From SIG603 sp963589785 (lineage in GTDB: Bacteria > Bacillota > Clostridia > Oscillospirales > Acutalibacteraceae), in NCBI GenBank assembly GCA_963589785.1, contig CAVAMJ010000003.1:168003-232002 (forward strand): a stretch of DNA of 64,000 bases. Direction: 5' to 3'. How positions within the stretch are numbered: the first letter of the stretch is position 1; the number at the start of each line of letters is the position of its first letter. The notes below the pieces were generated by a model. That model did not search any database, was not told the DNA's origin, and saw only the letters and a list, made by a program, of their open reading frames with translations. Positions 33,724 through 43,207 of the stretch are shown in pieces. Position numbers and translations under genes: made by a program.

Positions 33724-35385
33724 ATGATTAAGGATACACAGGTAGTCGGATATCAGAATGCGGCTCACCGTTCTCTTTATCGTGCTCTCGGTCTCACTGA
33801 GGAGGAAATGAATAGACCTCTTATCGGAATCGTAAGCTCTTACAACGAGATTGTTCCGGGACACATGAATATTGATAAGATCACCGAGGCTGTCAAGCTT
33901 GGCGTAGCAATGGCTGGCGGTACTCCGATTGTTTTCCCGGCAATAGCTGTTTGCGACGGTATCGCAATGGGCCATATCGGAATGAAATATTCTCTTGTAA
34001 CTCGTGACCTTATCGCTGACTCAACAGAGGCAATGGTTTTGGCTCACGGCTTCGACGGACTTGTCATGATTCCTAACTGCGACAAGAATGTTCCGGGTCT
34101 TCTCATGGCTGCCGCAAGACTTAATAAGCCTACAATCTTTGTTTCCGGCGGTCCTATGCTCGCCGGTCGTGTAGGCGGACACAAGACTTCTCTTTCCTCA
34201 ATGTTCGAGGCACAGGGTGCATATGCAGCGGGAAAGATTGATGATGAAAAGCTCGAGGAATTCGTAAGCAAGACTTGTCCTACTTGCGGTTCTTGCTCCG
34301 GTATGTATACAGCTAATTCCATGAACTGCCTCACTGAGGTTCTCGGTATGGGCCTTCGTGGAAACGGTACAATCCCGGCTGTTTATTCCGCAAGAATTGA
34401 TCTCGCTAAGCGTGCAGGTATGCAGGTTATGGAGCTTGTTAAGAAGAACATCTGCGCACGTGACATCATGACTAAGGAAGCTATTTACAACGCTCTCGCA
34501 GCTGATATGGCTCTCGGATGCTCCACAAACTCCATGCTCCACCTCCCTGCGATCGCAAACGAGTGTGATGTTGAGTTTAACCTCGATATGGCTAACGAGC
34601 TTTCCGCAAAGGTTCCGAATCTTTGCCACCTTGCTCCGGCAGGCCCAACTTACATGGAAGATCTCAACGAGGCCGGCGGTGTTTACGCTGTTCTCAAGGA
34701 GCTTTCCAAGAAAAATCTTCTCAATCTCGATGTTCTCACATGCACAGGAAAGACACTCGGCGAGAACATTAAGGATGCTGTTAACCTCGATAACACAGTT
34801 ATCAGAGATATTGACAATCCGTTCAGCGCAACAGGCGGTATCGCAGTTCTTCATGGCAACCTCGCTCCGGATGGAGGCGTTGTCAAGAGAAGTGCTGTTC
34901 TTCCTGAGATGCTCGTTCATGAAGGCCCCGCAAGAGTATTCGACTCTGAGGAAGACGCAATGGACGCTATCCTCGCAGGAAAGATTGTTGCGGGCGATGT
35001 TGTCGTTATCCGTTACGAAGGTCCTAAGGGTGGTCCGGGAATGAGAGAAATGCTCAATCCTACATCCGCTATCATGGGTCAGGGACTCGGCTCAAGCGTT
35101 GCGCTTATCACAGACGGTCGTTTCTCAGGCGCAACAAGAGGCGCTTGCATCGGTCATGTGTCTCCTGAGGCTGCAAGCGGCGGCGTTATCGGTCTTGTTG
35201 AAGAGGGCGATATCATCTCTATAAACATCCCTGAGTATAAGATTGAACTCAAGGTTTCCGATGAGGTACTCGAGGAGAGAAGAAAGAACTTTGTTCCTAA
35301 GACAAAGAAGCTTTCAGGTTACATCAAGAGATATGCACAGCTTGTTTCAAGCGGTGCTAACGGAGCAATCATCAATCAGAAATAA
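33724..35385 (+). CDS. ilvD: Dihydroxy-acid dehydratase
   Basis: A 553-residue Fe-S dehydratase making 2-oxoisovalerate and 2-oxo-3-methylvalerate. Cluster cysteines are visible in IPNCDKNVPG and CPTCGSCSGMYTANSMNCL; the C-terminal GRFSGATRGACIGH block is characteristic. Ribosome site: AAAGGA. The stop codon overlaps the start of the next gene by one base (TAATG), so the ATPase gene that follows is translationally coupled. Confidence 0.97.
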   Translation: MIKDTQVVGYQNAAHRSLYRALGLTEEEMNRPLIGIVSSYNEIVPGHMNIDKITEAVKLGVAMAGGTPIVFPAIAVCDGIAMGHIGMKYSLVTRDLIADSTEAMVLAHGFDGLVMIPNCDKNVPGLLMAAARLNKPTIFVSGGPMLAGRVGGHKTSLSSMFEAQGAYAAGKIDDEKLEEFVSKTCPTCGSCSGMYTANSMNCLTEVLGMGLRGNGTIPAVYSARIDLAKRAGMQVMELVKKNICARDIMTKEAIYNALAADMALGCSTNSMLHLPAIANECDVEFNLDMANELSAKVPNLCHLAPAGPTYMEDLNEAGGVYAVLKELSKKNLLNLDVLTCTGKTLGENIKDAVNLDNTVIRDIDNPFSATGGIAVLHGNLAPDGGVVKRSAVLPEMLVHEGPARVFDSEEDAMDAILAGKIVAGDVVVIRYEGPKGGPGMREMLNPTSAIMGQGLGSSVALITDGRFSGATRGACIGHVSPEAASGGVIGLVEEGDIISINIPEYKIELKVSDEVLEERRKNFVPKTKKLSGYIKRYAQLVSSGANGAIINQK

Positions 35386-36635
35386 TGAAAACTTACAATA
35401 ATGCAGAGCTCAGAGCGAAGTTTAAACAGCTTCGCCTGGAGCTTCACTCACTTTCTGTTTTCGCTTCACTCAAAAAAGATCCCGTTTTTTCAAAGCTGAC
35501 GGAGTATATCACAGCTCTTTATAACACAGAGCTTGAGGATAACCGTGACGAGGACTTGGGCACTAAGCTTGAGCTTTACTCGGACTTTGCCCATGCACTT
35601 TTCTCGACTCACGGCGATAACCTTTCCAAGCACATCGCAAGCATTGTAAATGACGATGAAAATGTCTACATCAAGAACATTTGCAAGGGAAAGAAAATCA
35701 CTCCTGTACTCGAAAAGGCAGTTGACAGCGAACTGAAAATATTACAGAAGCTTGCCGACTTAACACCTGAAGAACTTTGCGCACCGCTAGGTTATGACGG
35801 TTATCTTCCTGAGTTCGATACTGAGAAAACAGACATTGCGGCAATATATAAACACAGAACGGCTAATATCGGAAAATACGGCTATGGCATTTATTCGAGA
35901 TATTATATGTTCGTGCTCGATGATAACGGCAAGATTATTCCCGTTAGAAACCCCGACTCTCAGAAGCTTTCTGAGCTTATCGATTATAAGCGCGAGCAGA
36001 AGATAATTCTTGATAACACCAAGGCACTTTTGGCAGGAAAGCCGGCGGCAAATATCTTGCTTACAGGTGATGCGGGTACAGGTAAGTCCTCGACAATTAA
36101 AGCTGTTGTTAACGAGCTTAAAGACGAGGGACTCAGAATTCTTGAGGTCAGAAAAGAGCAGCTTGGCGTTATTCCGAGTGTTCTTGACGAGCTCAACGAA
36201 AATCCGCTCAAGTTTATCCTATTTATCGATGATCTTTCATTCCAGAGTGATGATGATAATTTTGCCGCACTCAAGGCAATTTTAGAGGGATCTGTTTCTG
36301 CGAAGAGCGGAAATATAGTAATTTATGCTACTTCAAACCGCAGACACATGGTCAAGGAGACATTCTCCTCACGTGAGGGCGATGATATTCATCGCAATGA
36401 TTCCATGCAGGAGACAGTCTCACTCTCAGAGAGATTCGGAATTCAGATTCTCTTCAAAAGACCCGATAAATTCACATACCTTAATATTGTGCATCATCTT
36501 GCAAAAGAGGCAGGACTTGATATTTCTGAAAAGGAGCTTGACCTCGGTGCGGAGAGCTTCGCACTCAGACGAGCAAACCGCTCTGCAAGAGCCGCAAAGC
36601 AGTATGTTGACGGCTTAATTTCGGCACAGAAATAA
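35385..36635 (+). CDS. DUF815-type AAA+ ATPase
   Basis: A 416-residue protein. The N-terminal 190 residues are helical and unassigned. Then comes a AAA+ module: Walker A ILLTGDAGTGKSST (about 222-235), Walker B FILFIDDLSF (about 281-290), sensor IYATSNRRH. This is the DUF815 ATPase architecture; its function is not known to me, and the family is often annotated only as predicted ATPase. The ATG overlaps the ilvD stop by one base, so it is expressed with the branched-chain genes. No motif ties it to that pathway; it may only share the transcript. A terminator follows. Confidence 0.85.
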   Translation: MKTYNNAELRAKFKQLRLELHSLSVFASLKKDPVFSKLTEYITALYNTELEDNRDEDLGTKLELYSDFAHALFSTHGDNLSKHIASIVNDDENVYIKNICKGKKITPVLEKAVDSELKILQKLADLTPEELCAPLGYDGYLPEFDTEKTDIAAIYKHRTANIGKYGYGIYSRYYMFVLDDNGKIIPVRNPDSQKLSELIDYKREQKIILDNTKALLAGKPAANILLTGDAGTGKSSTIKAVVNELKDEGLRILEVRKEQLGVIPSVLDELNENPLKFILFIDDLSFQSDDDNFAALKAILEGSVSAKSGNIVIYATSNRRHMVKETFSSREGDDIHRNDSMQETVSLSERFGIQILFKRPDKFTYLNIVHHLAKEAGLDISEKELDLGAESFALRRANRSARAAKQYVDGLISAQK

Positions 36636-36647
36636 AAACACAAAAAA

Positions 36648-36676
36648 GGAGTGTTCCTATGGAGCACTTCTTTTTT
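36648..36676 (+). terminator. Terminator of the ilvD-ATPase unit
   Basis: A 10-bp stem with two G-T wobbles (36648-36657 with 36661-36670), 3-base loop, TTTTTT tail. Confidence 0.85.
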
Positions 36677-36686
36677 CTTATTTAGC

Positions 36687-36714
36687 TTGAAAATCAAGAG
36701 TATTAATATATAAT
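36687..36714 (+). promoter_or_regulatory. Predicted promoter of manA
   Basis: TTGAAA (36687-36692) and TATAAT (36709-36714), 16 bases apart. Confidence 0.65.
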
Positions 36715-36747
36715 GTAGGTATATTATTTTTGTTGTGGAGGTTCATT

Positions 36748-37707
36748 ATGAAGATAGAAAAGCTTACTCCGTCATTTAAGGATTACCTTTGGGGCGGAAC
36801 TAAATTAAGAGATGTTTACGGTAAGGACTGCGACTTTGAAAAGGTTGCCGAAAGCTGGGAGCTTTCTACTCATTCTGCCGGAGAAAGCTTTGTAAGCGGC
36901 GGCGAATTTGACGGTCTCAAGCTTTCAGAATATATCGAGAAGGTGGGAAAAGCTGTTCTTGGCACGAACTGCGAGGCTTTCGAGAATTTCCCTGTTCTTA
37001 TCAAATTTATAGACGCTAAAAATCCACTTTCCATTCAGGTTCACCCGTCCGATGAGTACGCCCTCAGGGTTGAGCACGAGTATGGCAAAACAGAGATGTG
37101 GTATGTTATGGAGGCTGACGAGGGTGCTTCTCTTTATTTCGGCGTAAATCGTCCCGTAACCAAAGAGGAGTTCAGAGCAAAGCTTGAGGACAACACCATT
37201 CTTGAGGTTCTCAATAAGGTTGATGTTCACAAAGGAGACTGCTTTTTCATTGAGTCCGGCACTATCCACGCAATCGGCGCCGGTATCGTAATTTGTGAGA
37301 TTCAGCAGAACTCCAACTGTACATATCGTGTATATGACTACGCAAGAAGAGGCGCAGACGGCAAGCTTCGTGAGCTCCATGTCGATAAGGCTCTCGATGT
37401 TTCTAAGCTTACTCCGTCAGATACCTCCGACAAGCAGTCAAAGCCTGAGGAAATCGGCGGAGCTGTTGTCACAAGACTCGGTTCTTGCAAATATTTCACA
37501 TCAGATAAATATGAGGTTGAAAACGAAGCTGAGATTGAAGTCGGAAGTGACAGCTTTGCTTCTCTGATGATTCTTTCGGGTGAAGGAAAGGTAGTCGGAA
37601 ACGAAAATGAAGTTACATTCAAGACGGCTGACAGCGTGTTTATTCCCGCAAATTCAGGCAAAATTAAAGTAATCGGCAGCTGTTCATTTATTAAAACAAC
37701 TGTTTGA
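36748..37707 (+). CDS. manA: Mannose-6-phosphate isomerase, class I
   Basis: A 319-residue zinc-dependent isomerase interconverting mannose-6-P and fructose-6-P. DYLWGGTKLRDVYGK near the N-terminus, zinc-site pieces SIQVHPSDEYA, KTEMWYVME, and FIESGTIHAIGAG are visible. Compact Firmicutes length. The start was trimmed to the ATG at 36748 with GTGGAGG upstream. First gene of a three-gene operon with the OsmC-like and sugar kinase genes (13 and 1 base gaps). Confidence 0.94.
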   Translation: MKIEKLTPSFKDYLWGGTKLRDVYGKDCDFEKVAESWELSTHSAGESFVSGGEFDGLKLSEYIEKVGKAVLGTNCEAFENFPVLIKFIDAKNPLSIQVHPSDEYALRVEHEYGKTEMWYVMEADEGASLYFGVNRPVTKEEFRAKLEDNTILEVLNKVDVHKGDCFFIESGTIHAIGAGIVICEIQQNSNCTYRVYDYARRGADGKLRELHVDKALDVSKLTPSDTSDKQSKPEEIGGAVVTRLGSCKYFTSDKYEVENEAEIEVGSDSFASLMILSGEGKVVGNENEVTFKTADSVFIPANSGKIKVIGSCSFIKTTV

Positions 37708-37720
37708 TAAGGAGTTTAAT

Positions 37721-38101
37721 ATGATAAAATCAATAAGCATTAGCGAACCCGGTATGCCATACCTCACAAAGCTTGAGGACGAGAACGGCAGAAGTGTTGT
37801 AGTCAATTCTGCAAGAAAGCCAAGCGAATATCTTTCTCCGGCACAGTTAATCGAAGCCGGTTTAGCCGGTTGCATGTCCATGACTATCAAGGGTATGCTT
37901 TTCAAAAACAAGCTTTCCTATAATGATGTTTCCGTGACTGTTGACCTCGTGGAAGAGGACGGAAAGTATCGCTTTACCTATAAGGTAGATGTCGATTCAG
38001 ATGAAGATCCTGAGAAGATTAAGGAAATAGTAAAGCTTGGCGCTGAGAACGGTCATGTGAAAAATCTGCTCACATCAGATTTGACTGTCGAGGAGGCATA
38101 A
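37721..38101 (+). CDS. OsmC-family protein with a single cysteine
   Basis: A 126-residue OsmC/Ohr-fold protein. The conserved first peroxidatic Cys block LIEAGLAGCMSMTIK (about residues 43-57) and the beta-strand region are present. OsmC/Ohr peroxidases normally use a second Cys in the C-terminal helix; there is only one Cys in this protein (ENGHVKNLLTS stands where a second Cys would be expected). So classic thiol peroxidase activity is uncertain. It lies between manA and the sugar kinase, which overlap in transcription but not in obvious function. Confidence 0.85.
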   Translation: MIKSISISEPGMPYLTKLEDENGRSVVVNSARKPSEYLSPAQLIEAGLAGCMSMTIKGMLFKNKLSYNDVSVTVDLVEEDGKYRFTYKVDVDSDEDPEKIKEIVKLGAENGHVKNLLTSDLTVEEA

Positions 38102-38102
38102 T

Positions 38103-39053
38103 ATGTCTGGTAAAATTGTTCTTGTCGGTGAACCGATGGGACTTTTCATCGCAAAAGAAGAGGGCGAACTCAGTGAGGTAGAGAATTTCTCTGCTTCAAT
38201 TGCCGGCGCTGAATATAATGTTGCCGTAGGCCTTTCAAGGCTAAATCACCGTGTAGCTTACTGCACTAAGCTTGGAAATGATCCGATTGCCGACAAAATT
38301 CTGAACGGAATGAAGAAAAACGGTATTTCCACCGACCTCATAATGCGCAGTGACGATTGTGTTACGGGTTTTATGATGAAGGGCAAGACCGCTGTCGGTG
38401 ATCCGAAAATTGCTTATTACAGAAAAGGTAGTGCCGCTTCGACAATCAGCACGCACGATATAGACAGGCTCGATCTCTTTGAGTGCGAGTATCTGCATGT
38501 CACGGGTATTTTTCCCGCTGTTTCAAACTCTGCATGCAATGCTGTCAAGCGACTGATTAAGCGTGCGACTGACCTTGATATGAAAATCAGCTTTGACCCT
38601 AATCTTCGTCCTCAGCTTTGGAAAAGCGAAAAGGAAATGGTGAATACCCTCAATTCATTTGCAGAAAGGGCAAACACCGTTCTTCCGGGAATAAGCGAGG
38701 GAAAGATTTTGACGGGAAGCGACAAGCCGGAAAAGATTGCTGAGTTCTATCATAAAATGGGCGTAGAAAATGTAATTGTTAAGCTTGGTGCAAGTGGTGC
38801 TTACTATTCTTCATCAAAGGAAGGATCTGGAATTATTCCGGGTTATAGAGTGAAGAATATAGTCGATACCGTAGGTGCGGGCGACGGCTTTGCCGCCGGT
38901 GTAATTTCTGCACTCGCAGAGGGACTTTCACTAAGAGAGGCTTGTGACCGCGGAAACGCAATCGGTGCAATCCAGCTGACGAGTGAAAGCGACAACGAGG
39001 GACTTCCCACAAGAGAAGAACTCGAAGAAGTTATGAAAAAAGGCGAAGTTTGA
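38103..39053 (+). CDS. kdgK: PfkB-family sugar kinase (KdgK-like)
   Basis: A 316-residue ribokinase-fold kinase. N-terminal GEPMGLFI and SIAGAEYNVAVGLSRL form the sugar-binding region; the C-terminal DTVGAGDGFAAG holds the anion hole and catalytic Asp. The fit is best with 2-keto-3-deoxygluconate kinases, but PfkB kinases are hard to distinguish; fructokinase or another keto-sugar kinase is possible. One base separates it from the OsmC-like gene. A terminator follows. Confidence 0.75.
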   Translation: MSGKIVLVGEPMGLFIAKEEGELSEVENFSASIAGAEYNVAVGLSRLNHRVAYCTKLGNDPIADKILNGMKKNGISTDLIMRSDDCVTGFMMKGKTAVGDPKIAYYRKGSAASTISTHDIDRLDLFECEYLHVTGIFPAVSNSACNAVKRLIKRATDLDMKISFDPNLRPQLWKSEKEMVNTLNSFAERANTVLPGISEGKILTGSDKPEKIAEFYHKMGVENVIVKLGASGAYYSSSKEGSGIIPGYRVKNIVDTVGAGDGFAAGVISALAEGLSLREACDRGNAIGAIQLTSESDNEGLPTREELEEVMKKGEV

Positions 39054-39073
39054 GCCTAAACAGAATGAAAATA

Positions 39074-39110
39074 AGAAACACGCTCATCTTTTCGGATAAG
39101 CGTGTTTTTC
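39074..39110 (+). terminator. Terminator of the manA operon
   Basis: A 9-bp stem (39076-39084 with 39099-39107) followed by a T run. It lies between convergent genes. Confidence 0.85.
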
Positions 39111-39123
39111 TATGTCAGTATGT

Positions 39124-40833
39124 TTATTTAGATGCTTTTGAGAAATCTACCGAGCCGATGTTTACTTGTACGTTCTTAACTCCCGGAGCACAAGCGTAAT
39201 AGCTTGAGCTGTAGCAAATAGGATAAAAGATAAACTGGTTATTTAAGAATTTCTCGAGATTTGTTACATCGTTTATGTCACCGCCGCCTGAATGCATCAG
39301 AGTGTCGAATGATACTGAATCGAGCAACTGCGGTGAAGCTGTGCTCTCGAAGCACTGAAGCATGCTGAGTGCGGTATCGGAGCTTGATTCAATGGTGTAG
39401 AGTGCTACATCATAATCTTTGTTGTAGATAGCTGTTTCAAAATCGTCTTCAGAAAGGGGCTTGATATTGCAATAGCATGAATCGAATTTGTTCCAATCTG
39501 AAATGATTGAGTTTGCAATAGCTGTTGACTGATAATCGTCTCGGCATATGATAGTGATTGACGGAATGTAGCTTATTTCTTCATCTCGGCTTTCTTCGAG
39601 ATACTCGTCACTTGTCGAGGTCTGAGTTGTAGCTAAATCGCCTGAGGTGTTATCGATTATCGTGTATGAAGATGACTCATCTCCGTTTTCTGTCTGCTCT
39701 GTTGTATCGCCATTCGGTACGATTTCACCGCTTGCAGAGGAATTATAATTTTGATAGTCATAAACAGCGGTGTCTTGCTTGACATAAAGTGAGCTTTCAG
39801 CGTTTGAACGGTAATCGTCACCGTTGAAGGTAAGCCCCGACGGAATAATGTCGTCGGCTAATTCTTCACCTTCGGAAAGAGCCTGGCTGAGAGCGTCACG
39901 GTCAATGCTTTTTACAAAAATCTCTCGAAGCCGAGTGCTAAGCTCAGTGCTTTCTGTATTGAACAGTAATCCTGTTGTTTTGTTGGTGAATGAGCTTACC
40001 GTGCATCCTGCCGCTTCGGCATCGCTTACTTGAGTAGCGTTGTCAAGTTCAAGAATATCGGTTGTGCCGCTTGTAAGTGCGGAAATCGGATCTTCGGAAA
40101 TTTCGTCTGTCTCACCCAAATAGAATGTGAGCGAAGCAGGCTTTACCTTGCCGTTATAATCGTCATAGGCACTGAGTTCAATAGAAACACCGTCTGTCCA
40201 AGCGTAGCTTGAGGAAAATGTAAACGGCCCGTTTGTTATAAGATAGCTTGAACCAAGACCGTATCTGCCTGTTGTAGACTTGAAAAATTCCTGATTGCAT
40301 GGCATATAGCGAATTCCCGCAGTAAGCTTTGGAAAGTTCGGACAGCTTCTCTCAAGCGTGAAAACAAGAGTGGTGTCATTTGTGGCTGAAACTCCCACAG
40401 TGCTGACATCTGCAATGCCGTAATATGCGTCTCTTGCGCCGCTTATGACAAATAAATCGTCTACATTATCCGCCCCTGTTGAGGGTGAAAGAGCACGTTG
40501 AATTCCGTAGACAAAATCATAAGCTGTGACAGCATCGCCGTTGTTCCATTTTGCTTCGGGGTCAATTGTAAAGGTGAAGACCGTGTTGCTCGAATTTGCC
40601 GTCCAGCTTTCAGCCACTGCTGGCACGGCCTCTCCGTTTTCATCTATGCGGCAAAGACCGTCAAAAAGTGCATTGATAACAGTCTCTGCATATGTACCGT
40701 TTGCCGTTTGAGGATCAAGCGAGCGAACACTGTTTTTAAAATAATATGTAAAGCTACCCTTATGAGCACTGCAGCCCGTGAGTAGACTGAGAATTAAACA
40801 TAAAATAAGCAGTAAAGATATACTTTTTTTCAT
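39124..40833 (-). CDS. Orphan SBP family 5 lipoprotein with an acidic insert
   Basis: A 569-residue solute-binding protein (SBP_bac_5). Lipoprotein signal with LLTGC (Cys 21). The domain blocks SLDPQTANGTYAETVINALFDGL and FTFTIDPEAKWNNGD (each within the N-terminal lobe) are clear. About residues 355-425 are a Ser/Thr/Asp/Glu-rich insert not normal for the family, between the two lobes. No transporter genes adjoin; the neighbours are a sugar kinase operon and the MORN protein. Ribosome site: GGAG nine bases from the ATG. The ligand could be a peptide or another solute; the insert may be a disordered surface loop. Confidence 0.88.
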   Translation of the reverse strand: MKKSISLLLILCLILSLLTGCSAHKGSFTYYFKNSVRSLDPQTANGTYAETVINALFDGLCRIDENGEAVPAVAESWTANSSNTVFTFTIDPEAKWNNGDAVTAYDFVYGIQRALSPSTGADNVDDLFVISGARDAYYGIADVSTVGVSATNDTTLVFTLERSCPNFPKLTAGIRYMPCNQEFFKSTTGRYGLGSSYLITNGPFTFSSSYAWTDGVSIELSAYDDYNGKVKPASLTFYLGETDEISEDPISALTSGTTDILELDNATQVSDAEAAGCTVSSFTNKTTGLLFNTESTELSTRLREIFVKSIDRDALSQALSEGEELADDIIPSGLTFNGDDYRSNAESSLYVKQDTAVYDYQNYNSSASGEIVPNGDTTEQTENGDESSSYTIIDNTSGDLATTQTSTSDEYLEESRDEEISYIPSITIICRDDYQSTAIANSIISDWNKFDSCYCNIKPLSEDDFETAIYNKDYDVALYTIESSSDTALSMLQCFESTASPQLLDSVSFDTLMHSGGGDINDVTNLEKFLNNQFIFYPICYSSSYYACAPGVKNVQVNIGSVDFSKASK

Positions 40834-41328
40834 TTTTATACTCCGACTCTGACTCGTTAGTATCTAAAGTATACATAATACAACAGTCGTTATAATTCTT
40901 TTAAGGAAAAATAACAAAAAGAAGTAATTATCTAAATTTTCGTTATTAATGATTATAATTATTGTATAGCTTTTTGTTATATTTCACTAAAGAAATAAAA
41001 TAGAGGTAAATTTCGGCGCTTCTATGAGTTAATTTGCTAAAAAAGACTATGTTTTTTTGTGATATAGGACAAAAGAAGACAAATGAGAGGAAGTTTTGAT
41101 TTAGGATTAGGATTAATTACAGAGCATTGTAAAAGTGGGAAAAACACATCAAGAAAAATCTTTTGTCTTATCTTTTTGATATATTAATCTCAAATGTTAT
41201 GTCAATGAAGCAACAAAAAGTGAATTTTAAATTTAGGTTACATAAAATCGGAATATATTGCCGTTTAACTTTTAAAAATGCCGATAAAATTAAAAATCGG
41301 CACACATAAGTGTACCGATTTCAAAAAC
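40834..41328. other. AT-rich gene-free region
   Basis: About 495 bases with no frame or RNA gene I can support. Its left part holds the start region of the minus-strand lipoprotein gene (a TTGTTA/TATAAC pair 17 apart on the minus strand near 40893-40921). Near 41147-41180 there is an imperfect inverted repeat, and the terminator of the MORN gene is at the right end. The rest shows nothing. Confidence 0.5.
41292..41321 (-). terminator. Terminator of the MORN-repeat gene
   Basis: A stem with one mismatch (41294-41305 with 41310-41321); on the minus strand it is followed by a T-rich tail. Confidence 0.8.
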
Positions 41329-42990
41329 TTAATAAATTTTCTGGTAAAGAATACCGTTGTGATATTCGTTATCTAACCATTCGCCTGAGTAGACGATATT
41401 TCCGGCGGCATCAAATTCTGTTCCCTGACCATTTTTCTTTCCGTCAGACCAGCTTCCGTTGTAGATTAGCTTTCCGTTCTCATCAAAGAGAGAACCTGTG
41501 CCGTTTGATTTTCCGTCTGCAAACTCTCCTATATAGGTATAGCCTGTATTTTTGTTCTTGGAAATACCGACACCGTTTTTCTTGCCGTCAATCATAGTTC
41601 CGCTGTAGAGAAGATTTCCCTTGCCGTCAACTAAGGTGATATTCTCACTTACTGAGCCGTTGTTCCAGTTTGCAATGTGAACAGAACCGTCACTCGGTCT
41701 AAAGGAGACTCCGACACCGTTCTTCTTGTCGTCGCTCCAGTTGCCAGCAAAGCTTAATTTACCGTCTGTAAAGAATGATGCGCCCACGCCGTTTCTCTTA
41801 TCCTCGTGGTACTCGCCGTTATAAATAGTGACGCCGCTCAAGGTTTCTGTTCTGCCGATGCCCTCACGCTTACCGTCAACATAATTTCCGGAGTAGGCGA
41901 ATTTGCCGTTTGAGATACTGAGCGTTTTGACAGCGCTTTCGGTTACAGCATTTTCAACTTTTTCCTCAGACTCTTTTATAACTGCCTCCGTTTTAATTTC
42001 AAATTCTTCTTTATCCTCTGAAGGCACATTTTCTTCAGCAGATTCAGCCGCTTCTGTCGAATCATCTTCTGTAATCGGAGTTGTATTCTCCTCGTTTTCG
42101 GCGGTTTCGTTTTCCGTGCTTTCATCAGGTGTGCTTTCGTTTTTTTCCGAAACCGTTTGATTTTCAGCTTCTGTCTCTATATCTTCCTTCGGCGTTTCGG
42201 TTTCTTGAATTTCATTTGTCTCTGCTTCGTCAGATTTAGAAGAGCTTTCTTCTGTCTCAGGCTCATTTTCGTCACCGATTTCTTCAAGTGCCTTGAAAGA
42301 GAGCTCCGGCTCAGGATGCTTTGCGGCATTCGGAACAGAACCGCCCTTAATCTCCCAAGCGTTCATAATAAGAACCGTATTGCCGTCAGACTCCTTTGAA
42401 ACAGGTGTGTCCTCTACATAGACATTAGCATCGGGCTTGTAAGCAAAATCTCCGTCCGGTGTAGAAAGAATGACGCAGTGCTCGATGTCGTAGTAATTCT
42501 CGAAGTCCTCTATGTCAAGCTTGACGGGAACGAGGTCTTCCTGTTCGTAGTATTTTTTGTCCTCAACAAAGCTAAGTCGCTCAATGATATTGCCGACGCC
42601 GGCGGGTCTTAATATCAGCTTAGCCTGAACAAAGCTGTCCGGGGAATAGTACTCTGTGCGATACCAAGCCAAATCCTCGTCATAGAAGATTTTACAGACT
42701 ATAGAACCGTTAAAGTCGCGTCTTACTAAGACTGTGCTATTCGATTGACGGTAACTTTGCTCCGTTACTGTTCTTCCGAGCTTCTTTTTCCATTTGAATC
42801 CTCGGCGGCTCATAGAAGCTTTTAATTTGCCGTCAGCCCCTGTATCGGTTATTTTTTTACTGACGGCAACCTTATTTCCCTTAGCATCATAGAACTTTTT
42901 TCTCAGCTCATATAGGTCACCGTGAAAATAAGAGGTACCCTCGGTTTCTACATCACATATATAGAAAATATCCATATCAAGAATGTCCAT
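41329..42990 (-). CDS. MORN-repeat protein with acidic linker
   Basis: A 553-residue protein in three parts. Residues 1-235 form a charged N-terminal region I do not recognise. Residues 237-355 are an acidic Glu/Thr/Ser/Asn-rich linker, probably disordered. Residues 362-553 are about eight MORN-like repeats of 20-23 residues with the pattern GxYxDGKRxGxG (for example YVDGKREGIGR, YHEDKRNGVGA, WSDDKKNGVGV, FADGKSNGTGS, WSDGKKNGQGT). MORN repeats mediate protein or lipid contacts. There is no signal peptide or membrane segment, so it is probably cytoplasmic. The start lacks a good ribosome site; the Met five codons inward is an alternative. No neighbour shares its strand closely. Function unknown. 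Confidence 0.85.
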   Translation of the reverse strand: MDILDMDIFYICDVETEGTSYFHGDLYELRKKFYDAKGNKVAVSKKITDTGADGKLKASMSRRGFKWKKKLGRTVTEQSYRQSNSTVLVRRDFNGSIVCKIFYDEDLAWYRTEYYSPDSFVQAKLILRPAGVGNIIERLSFVEDKKYYEQEDLVPVKLDIEDFENYYDIEHCVILSTPDGDFAYKPDANVYVEDTPVSKESDGNTVLIMNAWEIKGGSVPNAAKHPEPELSFKALEEIGDENEPETEESSSKSDEAETNEIQETETPKEDIETEAENQTVSEKNESTPDESTENETAENEENTTPITEDDSTEAAESAEENVPSEDKEEFEIKTEAVIKESEEKVENAVTESAVKTLSISNGKFAYSGNYVDGKREGIGRTETLSGVTIYNGEYHEDKRNGVGASFFTDGKLSFAGNWSDDKKNGVGVSFRPSDGSVHIANWNNGSVSENITLVDGKGNLLYSGTMIDGKKNGVGISKNKNTGYTYIGEFADGKSNGTGSLFDENGKLIYNGSWSDGKKNGQGTEFDAAGNIVYSGEWLDNEYHNGILYQKIY

Positions 42991-43207
42991 AAAAACAATT
43001 AATTCACTTTCGTTTAATTTCGATTAAATTTTAAATTCACAACATTGAGTTAATATTTACACTACGATTATAACAGCAATTTGTATACTTTAAAAGAAAA
43101 ATAATAAGAAAATTATTGATTTAGTAATTTCTTGTAGAATTTTTGAATTAACGCACATATTAATTTAGACCCAAATTTATTGAAAATGAATGCAAAGCAA
43201 AATAAAC

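Noticed and set aside
34198..34920. A 240-codon minus-strand frame opposite ilvD
   Set aside because: Same cause as the ilvC case; no start signal or family.
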